Source: Rhodothermales bacterium
Lineage (GTDB): Bacteria > Bacteroidota > Rhodothermia > Rhodothermales > JANQRZ01
Reading direction: 5' to 3'
Length of the DNA stretch: 64,000 nucleotides
Assembly (NCBI GenBank): GCA_039944855.1
Contig: JBDUXZ010000037.1
Coordinates: forward strand, 124,001 to 188,000
Shown: in pieces, positions 34,945 through 43,256 of the stretch
Layout of the letters: every line of letters starts with the position of its first letter
How positions within the stretch are numbered: position 1 is the stretch's first letter
Notes under the pieces: model-generated
What the model saw: only the letters and a program-made list of their open reading frames with translations
Databases searched by the model: none
Told to the model about the DNA's origin: nothing
Program-made: the position numbers and the translations under genes

Positions 34945-35026
34945 GGAATCGTCGGCTGTGCAGAGAGTGCACGGTCCGCCCCGGAAGATGGCGACGTAGC
35001 CGGGGTATTGCAAGCGGTATGCCGCG

Positions 35027-36805
35027 CTACGGGCGGCCCTCCGCGAGGTTCACCCGCAGCGTCCGCGACTCGCCCGCCGCGATCCGCAGCGAGATCTCCC
35101 GCGTCCCGAGCGCGGGGTGTGTAAACGTCAGCCGGTGCTCGCCCGGCGTGAGGATGAGCGGGCGCTGCTGCGGCGGCACCGTGTCCCACACGCGCCCGTC
35201 CACCGCGACCTCCGCCCACGGGCTCACGACGAGTTCCACCCGCCCCACGAGTTGCCATAGCGAGACAGCCAGCCGCTCCTCCTCCCCCGCACCGACCTCC
35301 ACGCGAACCGTGTGCGTCGGAAACTCGGGGTTCTCGAACGTCACCGTGTGCGTCCCCGCCGGGAGCGTGAGCGCCGCGAGGGGCGTTGTCCCCCGTAGCT
35401 CGCCGTCGATGCGGACGCGGGCCCACGGCTCGGCCGCCACGCGAAGGGTGCCGGGGAGCGGCTCGGACGTGGTCTCGGCGTTCGGCTCCGTGGAAGCGAC
35501 GAGCGATTCATCCGAGCGCTCAGCGACGGGCTCCGTCTCCTGCGCGACGGCGGGATTGAGAACGCCGGCTTCGGGGATCGCGTCGGGTAGCACGTCGGCG
35601 GGCGACGAGGCGGCCTGCTCGGCCTCGTCCCTCGCCAGCGTTCCGTCGGGGGCTATCGACGCCTCATCCGGCAGCGGAGGTACGTCGGCGTCCGCTGAGT
35701 CGGGCACCGCCGCCACGATGGGAGCCGGAGGCGACACCTCCTGCGATGCGTCGTCGCGCGACAGCGGGCCCGTGAGCACCGTCGCGAGGCCGAGCGCGGC
35801 CGCCGCGAGCACGCCGGCGGCCACGCCCCACCACATGCGGCGACGCGGCGCCTCGACGCGCTCCACAACGACAGGCTGAGCCGGCACAGCCGATGGCTCA
35901 GCAGGTGACTCAGCGGGCAGTTCCGCGACTGGTTGCGGCGGGACGTAGCTGCTCGGGTCGCGGAGAAACGCGGCGAGGTCGGCCGCGTCGGCAGGGTGTT
36001 GCGTGCGGATCGGCCCGAGCGCGTCGAGCAAGGCGGACGCGGTCTGTGGTCGGTGCTGCGGGTCTTTGGCGAGCAACCGTCCCGCGAGGTCGGCGAGCGC
36101 CGTCGGGATGCGGGGATCGACGATGAGAGCCGCCGCGGAATCGTGGTGCAGGACGGCGTCGAGCGTGGCGCCGTCGGTGTCGCGGGCGAAGGCGGGGCGG
36201 CCGGTGAGCATCTCGGCGAGGAGTGCGCCAAGAGCGAAGAGGTCGGCAGCGCGGCCGGGCGGATCGCCGCGCACGACTTCGGGCGCGAGGTAAGCGAGCG
36301 TCCCGCGCACCTCGGCCGGGGCGCCCTCCTCCCCCGACGGCGCGAGCGAGGCCAGCCCGAAGTCGGTCAGCTTCACCGCGCCGTCCTCCGAGACGAGGAG
36401 GTTGGCGGGCTTGAGGTCGCGGTGGAGGATGCCCTCAGCGTGGACGGCGTCGAGCCCGCGCGCCGCCTCTGCGAGCACGTACGCCGCAAGCGCCGCCGGG
36501 AGGGCACCGCGCGCGACGAGCGCCCGCAGATCGAGCCCCTCGACGAACTCGGCCACGAGGTACGCCCCGAGCCCGTCCCGCCCCGCATTGAGCACGGCGA
36601 CGACGTTGGGGTGGCGAACCCGCGCCGCGAGCCGCGCCTCGTCCTCGAACCGCGCGATGAGGGCCTCGTCCTCGCCTCCCTCCGGCCGCACGACTTTCAG
36701 CAGGACGAACCGGCCCGGATCACGCTGATAGCCCTTGTAGACGACTGTCGCCCGGCCGCGCGCGAGCTCGGCAAACGGCTGGATGCCGCCGATCGGTTCG
36801 GGCAT
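35027..36805 (-). CDS. Membrane Ser/Thr protein kinase with PEGA domains
   Basis: Residues 1-270 are a Hanks-type kinase: VLLKVVRP with the ATP-anchoring Lys, catalytic loop HRDLKPANLL, LTDFGLAS and APEVVRGD. The glycine loop is weak (ARGRATVVYKG). A Pro/Glu-rich juxtamembrane stretch and one transmembrane helix (MWWGVAAGVLAAAALGLATV, about 325-345) follow. A low-complexity linker leads to two PEGA-type beta domains (about 455-592, with VRIDGELRGTTPL and VAVDGRVWDTVPPQQ). The PEGA part would lie outside the membrane and sense or bind envelope ligands. The gene follows a sigma-54 activator and lipoprotein on the same strand, hinting at a common signalling unit. Confidence 0.92.
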   Translation of the reverse strand: MPEPIGGIQPFAELARGRATVVYKGYQRDPGRFVLLKVVRPEGGEDEALIARFEDEARLAARVRHPNVVAVLNAGRDGLGAYLVAEFVEGLDLRALVARGALPAALAAYVLAEAARGLDAVHAEGILHRDLKPANLLVSEDGAVKLTDFGLASLAPSGEEGAPAEVRGTLAYLAPEVVRGDPPGRAADLFALGALLAEMLTGRPAFARDTDGATLDAVLHHDSAAALIVDPRIPTALADLAGRLLAKDPQHRPQTASALLDALGPIRTQHPADAADLAAFLRDPSSYVPPQPVAELPAESPAEPSAVPAQPVVVERVEAPRRRMWWGVAAGVLAAAALGLATVLTGPLSRDDASQEVSPPAPIVAAVPDSADADVPPLPDEASIAPDGTLARDEAEQAASSPADVLPDAIPEAGVLNPAVAQETEPVAERSDESLVASTEPNAETTSEPLPGTLRVAAEPWARVRIDGELRGTTPLAALTLPAGTHTVTFENPEFPTHTVRVEVGAGEEERLAVSLWQLVGRVELVVSPWAEVAVDGRVWDTVPPQQRPLILTPGEHRLTFTHPALGTREISLRIAAGESRTLRVNLAEGRP

Positions 36806-36889
36806 GGGGGCAGAGGGAAAGCGGGCGGAAAGGAGCCATAAAGTACGCGTATTCCGTCCGTTGCCCTCACCGCCGTCGCCTGCCGCGGC

Positions 36890-38419
36890 CTATTCCTCAC
36901 GCCACTCTTTCAGCTTGTAGTGGAGCCACCGGCGCGACACGTCGAGCGCACGGGCTGTCGCCGATACGTTCCCGTCGTACTCCTCGAGGGCGCGCTCCAC
37001 GACGCGCCGCTCGACCTCCTTCAGCGGGAGGCCGGGCTCGAACACGGTCTCGGCGGGCTCGCTCTCCGGGAGCCGGAGGTCGTCTTTCTCGATCATCTCT
37101 CCGCGTGCGAGCACGACCGCGCGCTCGACGGTGTTCTCCAGTTCGCGGACGTTGCCCGGCCACCGATGCCGCTTGAGCGCGTCGAGCGCCTCGGGCGTGA
37201 AGCCTCGGATGCGCGCGCGCGAGCCGGTGGCGAACTGGTCGAGGAAGTGGTGCGCCAGCAGGGGCAGATCGCCGTGGCGGTGGCGGAGCGGCGGCAGCTC
37301 GATCTGGATCGTGTTGAGGCGGTAGTAGAGGTCCTCGCGGAACTCGCCGTCCTTGATGAGCACAGGCAGCGAGCGATTCGTCGCCGCGAGCACGCGCACG
37401 TCGACGCGCCGCACCTCGGTGTCGCCGACGCGCTTGATCTCGCCGAGTTGGAGGACGCGGAGGAGCGCCGTCTGCAGCTTCGTGCTGAGATCGCCCACCT
37501 CGTCGAGGAAGATCGTCCCGCCATCGGCGGTTTCGAAGAGACCTTTCTTGTCGGCCGTCGCCCCGGTGAACGCGCCTTTCCGGTGGCCGAAGAGTTCGGA
37601 CTCCAGGAGGTCGTCGGGGAGCGCGCCGCAGAAAATGGCGACGAACGGCTTCGCTTTTCGGTCGCCGTTGTAGTGGATGGCGCGGGCGATCAGCTCCTTC
37701 CCCGTCCCGCTCTCGCCCTCGACGAGGACCGTCGCGTCGGTGTCGAGCACGCGGCCGACGGTCTCGAACACCTCGCGCATGCGCGGGCTCTGGCCGATGA
37801 TCTCGTCGAAGCCGTGGACGCGCTGCACCTCTTGCCGGAGGTGGCGGTTCTCCTCGCGGAGGGTCTGCACGCGGTGCGCGTTCTCGATGGCAACGGCGGC
37901 CTGGTGCGCGAAGGCCTTGAGGAACGGGAGGTTGTCGCGCGTGAACCGCCCGCGCTGCGTGACCGAGTCGAGGTAGATCGCACCGATCTGTCGGCTCCGG
38001 AGCCGGAGCGGGACGCAGGCAATGGACTGGATCTTTTGGAGCACGACGCTCTCGGAGGCGCTGTACCGCTCGTCAGTGGCGGCCTCGTAGACGAGCACCG
38101 GCTCGCCCGTCCGCAGCACCTCATCCACGACGCTCGTCGAGAGCGCCTTCACGCCGTCGAGTTGGTCGTCGGTGAAGTTGCGGCTGGCGCCGACGGCGAA
38201 GGGGCTCGTCCCGCTCTCGGCACCGTCCGCGTCTTCGAGGAGCACGAAGCCGCGCTCGGCCTCCAGCGTCTGCATCGCAATCTCGAGGACGGTCTCGAGC
38301 AGGGCATCGGGCTCCTGCATGGAGTTGATGAGCGCGGCGATCTCGGAGAGCGCTTCGAGCGAGGTCTGTGCCCCGCTGGGTGCAGGCGGACGGTCGGCCG
38401 GAGGAGCGGAAGAAGGCAT
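36890..38419 (-). CDS. Sigma-54-dependent transcriptional activator with GAF domain
   Basis: The 509-residue protein has a GAF sensor domain (about 25-180) and a short coiled coil (NAHRVQTLREENRHLRQEVQ). The sigma-54 AAA+ domain (about 195-430) has Walker A GESGTGKE, the sigma-54 contact GAFTGA and Walker B GGTIFLDEVGDL. A C-terminal Fis-type helix-turn-helix follows (NVSATARALDVSRRWLHYKL). It would activate RpoN promoters in response to a small ligand or a kinase signal. It has no receiver domain; the neighbouring Ser/Thr kinase is a possible upstream partner. Possible targets are not visible. Confidence 0.95.
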   Translation of the reverse strand: MPSSAPPADRPPAPSGAQTSLEALSEIAALINSMQEPDALLETVLEIAMQTLEAERGFVLLEDADGAESGTSPFAVGASRNFTDDQLDGVKALSTSVVDEVLRTGEPVLVYEAATDERYSASESVVLQKIQSIACVPLRLRSRQIGAIYLDSVTQRGRFTRDNLPFLKAFAHQAAVAIENAHRVQTLREENRHLRQEVQRVHGFDEIIGQSPRMREVFETVGRVLDTDATVLVEGESGTGKELIARAIHYNGDRKAKPFVAIFCGALPDDLLESELFGHRKGAFTGATADKKGLFETADGGTIFLDEVGDLSTKLQTALLRVLQLGEIKRVGDTEVRRVDVRVLAATNRSLPVLIKDGEFREDLYYRLNTIQIELPPLRHRHGDLPLLAHHFLDQFATGSRARIRGFTPEALDALKRHRWPGNVRELENTVERAVVLARGEMIEKDDLRLPESEPAETVFEPGLPLKEVERRVVERALEEYDGNVSATARALDVSRRWLHYKLKEWREE

Positions 38420-38481
38420 GGGCGAAGCGAGAGAGCGGGGAAGCGCGGCGAGCGGAGAGAACTACAAGAGTGATGCCGGAG

Positions 38482-39501
38482 CTAGGGCACACGGAACCCG
38501 GCCTCGCGCGACCGACTCCGGTTGCCGAAGGCGTCGACCACCCAGACCGTCCAGTAGTAGTCGCCCGGCTCCAGCTCTGTCGTGACGGGCACCGACGTCA
38601 CGCTCGGATCGAGGTCGCGGTGTGTCTCGGCCTCGATGAGGTTCGGAATGCCGGCGGCGTCGACGAGGAACAGGTCCACGCGGTACGTGAACGCAAACGG
38701 GAGTTGCGCCGGCCGCCACACGAGCGTCGGCGTGTTCGTCTCGATGAACACGAACCCCTGCGGGCTCAGCGTCTGCGGCGAGAGCTCGATGATGCGGACG
38801 AGGCTCATCGGCGGGCCGAGGCTCGCGTTGCCGGAGGCGTCGCGGACCTCGATGCGCAGGGTTTGCCCGAGCAGGGCCTCGACGCCGGGCGCCGGCAGGT
38901 CGTCCGCACCGAGTGTGGCAGTGAACCGGTCCCCTGTCCGCGTCAGCTCGGCGGAGAAGCCGAGGTCCGGGACGACGAGCGCGGCCCCGTCGATGTCTTC
39001 AGGCCGGTCCGGGTCGTCGGCCATCGCTTCGACCTCGAGCTGGAAGACGGGCTCGTCCGGCACCCAGCGCACGATGTGCACGGTGCGCAGGCTTTGCTCA
39101 GTCACGACGGGGAGCGCGTCGAGCCGGATCGTCGTCTCGGCCGCCGCGCCGGGCGCGACGGCGACGGTGTCGGACGCTTCACGAAACCCCTCCCGCTCTG
39201 CGACGACAGCGTAGGGCCCCGTCGGCACCCCGCCGAGGGCGAACTGCCCGTCGGCGTCGGTCCGCGTCGCCAGCTCTGGACGCCCCGCCGCGCCGATGGG
39301 CACGAGGCGCACGCGGATGTCGGCCCGGCCCGGGAACGGCGGATAGAGCCCCGTAACCCGCCCCGACACCGTCCCCTCATCCCGGAAATCGTCCGAGAGC
39401 GGATCGAGCGGATTCGTGCGAGCGGCGTCCCCGCAGCCCGACCCGGCGGCGAGGCCGAGCACGGCGGCGAGCACGAGGAGGAGTCGGAACCGAGGGAGCA
39501 A
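38482..39501 (-). CDS. Lipoprotein with carboxypeptidase-regulatory-like domain
   Basis: The signal peptide carries a lipobox (AAGSGCGD). Residues 40-130 form a carboxypeptidase-regulatory-like (transthyretin-like) beta-sandwich with the usual RTDADGQFALGGVPTGPYAVVA. The rest contains Ig-like strands (LRIEVRDASGN, YRVDLFLVDAAG, DYYWTVWVVDAFGNRS). The function is not known; such lipoproteins are surface or periplasmic binding modules. It starts near the divergent cytochrome-b-like gene, with a short AT-rich promoter region (TTAATATAG at about 39540) between them. It is followed on its own strand by the sigma-54 activator. Confidence 0.85.
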   Translation of the reverse strand: MLPRFRLLLVLAAVLGLAAGSGCGDAARTNPLDPLSDDFRDEGTVSGRVTGLYPPFPGRADIRVRLVPIGAAGRPELATRTDADGQFALGGVPTGPYAVVAEREGFREASDTVAVAPGAAAETTIRLDALPVVTEQSLRTVHIVRWVPDEPVFQLEVEAMADDPDRPEDIDGAALVVPDLGFSAELTRTGDRFTATLGADDLPAPGVEALLGQTLRIEVRDASGNASLGPPMSLVRIIELSPQTLSPQGFVFIETNTPTLVWRPAQLPFAFTYRVDLFLVDAAGIPNLIEAETHRDLDPSVTSVPVTTELEPGDYYWTVWVVDAFGNRSRSREAGFRVP

Positions 39502-39662
39502 AGCGGGAGCGAAAGGGGGGCGCGGGAACGGCGAGACTGTTAATATAGAGCCTCTGCGAGGCTACAAGCGCCGTGCCGCCCCTGATCGCACGGGAGCCGA
39601 CGGCGGATGAGCGGCGCTGTGGAACACCCTTTGCAGAAGCGTGCGGCTGACCCCGCCCTCGC

Positions 39663-40562
39663 ATGTCCACCACCACCCTCTCTCCCCCTTCCTCTCGATT
39701 GGCCCAGCGGATCTACCAGATCGGGCTCGCCACGACGTGGCTCGTCGTGGCCGGCGCCTTCCTCTTCTGGGGGCTCGACTACTACGTCCTCCCCCTCGCC
39801 GAGCGGCCCTACGCCGACGGCCACGACCTCTTCAAGCCGACGGGACTCGTCGGCAACCGGCTCGCGATCGCGGGGACGCTGATGCTGACCTTCGGCGTGG
39901 CGTCGTACTCGACGCGGAAGCGGTGGGAGCGGCTGCAGACGTGGGGCAAGCTGCGGCACTGGCTCTCGTTCCACATCTTCCTCTGCACGCTCGGGCCGTT
40001 CCTGATCACGCTCCACACGTCGTTCAAAGTCGGCGGGCTCGTGTCGATCGCGTTCTGGAGCATGGTGCTCGTCGTGGCGAGCGGGCTCGTCGGGCGCTAC
40101 GTCTACGTCCGCATCCCGAAGACGCTCAACGGCCGCTTCCGCTCGATGCAGGAGATTGAGGCCCGGCAGAACGAACTGCTGGCCGAACTGGCTGCGACGG
40201 GTGCTCTCGCCGAAGACGACCTCGCGAACCTCCGCACGGCGCAGCCCGCCACGCCGCGCGGGCTCCTCCACGCCCTCGCTCTCGCCGTTCGCTTCGACTG
40301 GGAGAGCCGGCGGGAGACGCGGCGGCTCGACGGCTTGCTCCGCGAGCGCGGCGTCGAGGCCGAGACGCGACACCGGCTCGTGGACGAGGCGCGCGAGCAC
40401 CGGAAGCTGGCCCAGCAGCGCGTGCTGCTCCAGCCCTTCGGCCGGCTGTTCCGCTACTGGCACACGTTCCACCTCCCGCTCGCGATTGTGATGTTTCTGA
40501 TCCTCGCCCTCCACATCGGCGTCGCCGTGGCCTTCGGCTATGCGTGGACGCCCGCGCCGTGA
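39663..40562 (+). CDS. Cytochrome-b-like membrane protein of the electron-transfer locus
   Basis: The 299-residue protein has about five membrane helices: 18-41, 60-80, 100-122, 128-152 and 268-292. Histidines sit at heme-ligand-like positions within or at the edge of the third helix (RHWLSFHIFLCTLGPFLITLHTSF) and the last helix (WHTFHLPLAIVMFLILALHIG). A charged cytoplasmic domain of roughly 110 residues separates helix 4 from helix 5. This matches a di-heme b-type cytochrome that could exchange electrons with the quinone pool. It is the first gene of a unidirectional locus with two giant multiheme cytochromes and an outer-membrane barrel, so it is the likely inner-membrane entry point. The exact family is uncertain. 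Confidence 0.75.
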   Translation: MSTTTLSPPSSRLAQRIYQIGLATTWLVVAGAFLFWGLDYYVLPLAERPYADGHDLFKPTGLVGNRLAIAGTLMLTFGVASYSTRKRWERLQTWGKLRHWLSFHIFLCTLGPFLITLHTSFKVGGLVSIAFWSMVLVVASGLVGRYVYVRIPKTLNGRFRSMQEIEARQNELLAELAATGALAEDDLANLRTAQPATPRGLLHALALAVRFDWESRRETRRLDGLLRERGVEAETRHRLVDEAREHRKLAQQRVLLQPFGRLFRYWHTFHLPLAIVMFLILALHIGVAVAFGYAWTPAP

Positions 40563-40614
40563 TGCGTGAGATCAGTCCTGACCGCCACATTCATTCCCTT
40601 CGATTCCGACTCGC

Positions 40615-41310
40615 ATGAAAAAGCTTACGTCCAATCCGACCCTCGTGCTGCTCGCCGCAGGCTTCGGCCTGTTCGCCGTGCTCGCGTTCGCGCAGAAGTC
40701 TGCGTCGCCCGAACCGTCGTCGTCTCCCCTGCGAGCCGTGGCGGAGGTCGCCCCACCGCCGTCGGCGGACAACGTGGACCCGAGCTTCCACGCCCGGCTG
40801 ATGGCGCTGCGCGAGCAGCTCACGACGACGCCGGACGACACGACCGCGCTGCTGCAGGCCGCGCGGCTCGAACAGGACGCCCACCAGCTCCCCGCCGCCG
40901 CCGAGCACTACGAGCGCTACCTCGCCCTCCGCCCGCAGGCGCATCAGGTCTGGCTCGACCTCGCGAACGTGCTCGCCGGGGACGGCCGCTGGGACGAGGC
41001 TCAGCGCGCCTCCGAGTCGATGCTGGAGCACTACCCCGACGATCCTTCGGCGATGTACAACCTCGGCGCGATCCACGCGAATCAGGGCCGCCCCGACGAG
41101 GCTCGCCGGTGGTGGACGTCTGTTCAGGGCGGTGCCGACGCCTCGCTCGCTGAGCGGGCGACGAGTTCGCTCGGCCAGCTCGCCGGAGTCGCCACTGCCT
41201 CGACGAATCCTCGCCCCGCGACGTCGGGCGCGTCGCGCGCCAATCCTCATGCTGCGCTGCCGATGCAGCCGGTCGTCGCACGCCGCGTGAGCGGGCTCGG
41301 CGCGGAGTGA
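40615..41310 (+). CDS. Membrane-anchored TPR protein, possible cytochrome maturation helper
   Basis: An N-terminal signal anchor (PTLVLLAAGFGLFAVLAFAQ) is followed by three tetratricopeptide repeats between about 55 and 180 (TALLQAARLEQDAHQLPAAAEHYERYL, VWLDLANVLAGDGRWDEAQRA, AMYNLGAIHANQGRPDEARRW). Similar periplasmic TPR proteins (CcmH/NrfG-like) hold apocytochromes for heme attachment. The next gene encodes a 23-heme protein and starts inside this gene's stop codon (GTGA at 41307-41310). A dedicated assembly role is therefore plausible but not shown. Confidence 0.8.
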   Translation: MKKLTSNPTLVLLAAGFGLFAVLAFAQKSASPEPSSSPLRAVAEVAPPPSADNVDPSFHARLMALREQLTTTPDDTTALLQAARLEQDAHQLPAAAEHYERYLALRPQAHQVWLDLANVLAGDGRWDEAQRASESMLEHYPDDPSAMYNLGAIHANQGRPDEARRWWTSVQGGADASLAERATSSLGQLAGVATASTNPRPATSGASRANPHAALPMQPVVARRVSGLGAE

Positions 41311-43256
41311 CGGCACGGGCTCCATATCGCCCCGACGCGGCGTGGGCGACCGGCCGGTCGCCCCTACGGTGGATCGTGGTCCTGCTCGCGTTGTGCGGCG
41401 GGCCGGCGCAGGCGCAGCTCATCGCGCCGGGCAAGCTGACCGCCGCGCACGCCCGCTTCGAGGGCCTCTCGAACTGCACGAACTGCCACGCCCTCGGCCA
41501 GCGCGGGATCGAGCCGCAGAAATGTCTCGCCTGCCACACGCCCCTGCGGGCGCGCATCCGCCGCGACGAGGGCTTCCACGCCACCGTCGACCGCGACTGC
41601 GGGACGTGCCACAAAGACCACTTCGGCCGCGACTTCGACCCCGTCCGCTTCGACACCGACGCCTTCGACCACCGCAAAACAGGCTACCCGCTCCTCGGCG
41701 AGCACGCGGGCGCAGACTGCCAGAGCTGCCACCAGCCCCAGTTCATCACCGCCGCCGACGTGCGCGCGTTCAAGCTCGCCGCCGGACGGCTCGACGAGAC
41801 GTACCTCGGCCTCGCCGACGACTGCGCGACGTGCCACCGCCGCGAGAACCCGCACGGATCAGATTTCAGCGTCGACTGCCAGTCCTGCCACACCCCACGC
41901 GGGTGGGAGCAGGTCAGCGACTTCGACCACACCTCGACCGGCTTCGCGCTCATCGGCCAGCACCGCACGCTCGATTGCACGTCGTGCCACGGCCAGACGG
42001 CGAGCGGGACGATCCAATTCGCCGACGCCGAGCCCGCGTGTGCGAGCTGCCACCGTCCCGATAGCCCCCATGGCACGCAGTTCCGCGGCCAGGACTGCGC
42101 GACCTGCCACACCGCGCAGACGTGGGACGAGGCCCCGAACTTCAACCACGCCCGCGCCGACTTCCCGCTCACCGGCCGGCATCTCCGCGTCGCCTGTTCC
42201 AGTTGTCACGCCACCTCCGGCGGGCGGACGCAGTTCGAGGGCGTCGCCCACGAGACGTGCCAGTCGTGCCACGAGGACCAGCACGACGGCACGCTCGGCA
42301 GCGACTGCGCGACGTGCCACACCACGGCCGGGTGGCAGCAGATGGGCCGCACCTTCGCCGACGACCGCTTCGACCACGCCGCCGCGACGGGCTTCGCACT
42401 CGTCGGTGCCCACGCCGAGGCCGCGTGTGCCGCCTGCCACGCCACGCGGGGCGACGACCCCGACTTCCACATCACGTTCGCGGGCGACCCACGCGGTGCG
42501 AGCTTCCCCCCCGTCGTCGCCGACGACTGCCTGAGCTGCCACACCGACTACCACGACGGCGCGTTCGCCGACCTCCCCGGCGGGCCGCTCTGCGCGAGCT
42601 GCCACGAGCAGGACGACTGGCTCCCGACCTCGTTCGGCATCGAGCGCCACAACGCCGAGACCGGCTTCGCCCTCGAAGGCGGGCACCTCGCCACGCCGTG
42701 CTTCGCCTGCCACGGCGGGCAGGACGAGCCGGCGCACTTCGAGTTCGTGACGACGGCCTGCGAAGGCTGCCACGCCGACGAGAACCCGCACGAGGATCAG
42801 TTCGCCGACGAGACCGGCGCGACCGTCTGCGGCAACTGCCACACCCCGAGCCAGTGGGACCTCGCCGACTTCGACCACGCCACGACCGGCTTCGCCCTCA
42901 CTGGCCGCCACGACGCGCTCGACTGCCAGTCCTGCCACACGCCGACGACCTCCAGCGACGGCCGCACCGTCCACGCCTTCACCGGCCTCGACCCCGAATG
43001 TGCGACGTGCCACGCCGACGACGACCCGCACCAGGGCCAGTTCGCCGACGCCTCGTGCGCGACGTGCCACGACACGCAGGCGTTTACGATTGCCGCCTTC
43101 GACCACGAGCAGACCGACTTCCCTCTTGCCGGGGCGCACGAGGCCGTCGCGTGCGGATCGTGCCACCGCACCGAAGCTGCGCCTGACGGGACGCCGTTCG
43201 TCCGGTTCCAACCCCTCGGCACCGACTGCGCCGACTGCCACGGAGGGGACGGATGA
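41307..43256 (+). CDS. 23-heme c-type cytochrome
   Basis: I count 23 CxxCH heme-attachment motifs in 649 residues after a signal peptide (LRWIVVLLALCGGPAQAQ). The spacing follows a doubled CxxCH pattern with intervening F-x-H...TGF-A-L-x-G-x-H segments, in which the extra His residues are likely distal ligands. The protein is periplasmic or surface-exposed and should carry electrons over several nanometres. The start is a GTG overlapping the preceding stop, and its own stop overlaps the ATG of the next cytochrome, so the locus is translationally coupled. It matches no named cytochrome that I know at this length and heme number. Confidence 0.92.
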   Translation: MTARAPYRPDAAWATGRSPLRWIVVLLALCGGPAQAQLIAPGKLTAAHARFEGLSNCTNCHALGQRGIEPQKCLACHTPLRARIRRDEGFHATVDRDCGTCHKDHFGRDFDPVRFDTDAFDHRKTGYPLLGEHAGADCQSCHQPQFITAADVRAFKLAAGRLDETYLGLADDCATCHRRENPHGSDFSVDCQSCHTPRGWEQVSDFDHTSTGFALIGQHRTLDCTSCHGQTASGTIQFADAEPACASCHRPDSPHGTQFRGQDCATCHTAQTWDEAPNFNHARADFPLTGRHLRVACSSCHATSGGRTQFEGVAHETCQSCHEDQHDGTLGSDCATCHTTAGWQQMGRTFADDRFDHAAATGFALVGAHAEAACAACHATRGDDPDFHITFAGDPRGASFPPVVADDCLSCHTDYHDGAFADLPGGPLCASCHEQDDWLPTSFGIERHNAETGFALEGGHLATPCFACHGGQDEPAHFEFVTTACEGCHADENPHEDQFADETGATVCGNCHTPSQWDLADFDHATTGFALTGRHDALDCQSCHTPTTSSDGRTVHAFTGLDPECATCHADDDPHQGQFADASCATCHDTQAFTIAAFDHEQTDFPLAGAHEAVACGSCHRTEAAPDGTPFVRFQPLGTDCADCHGGDG

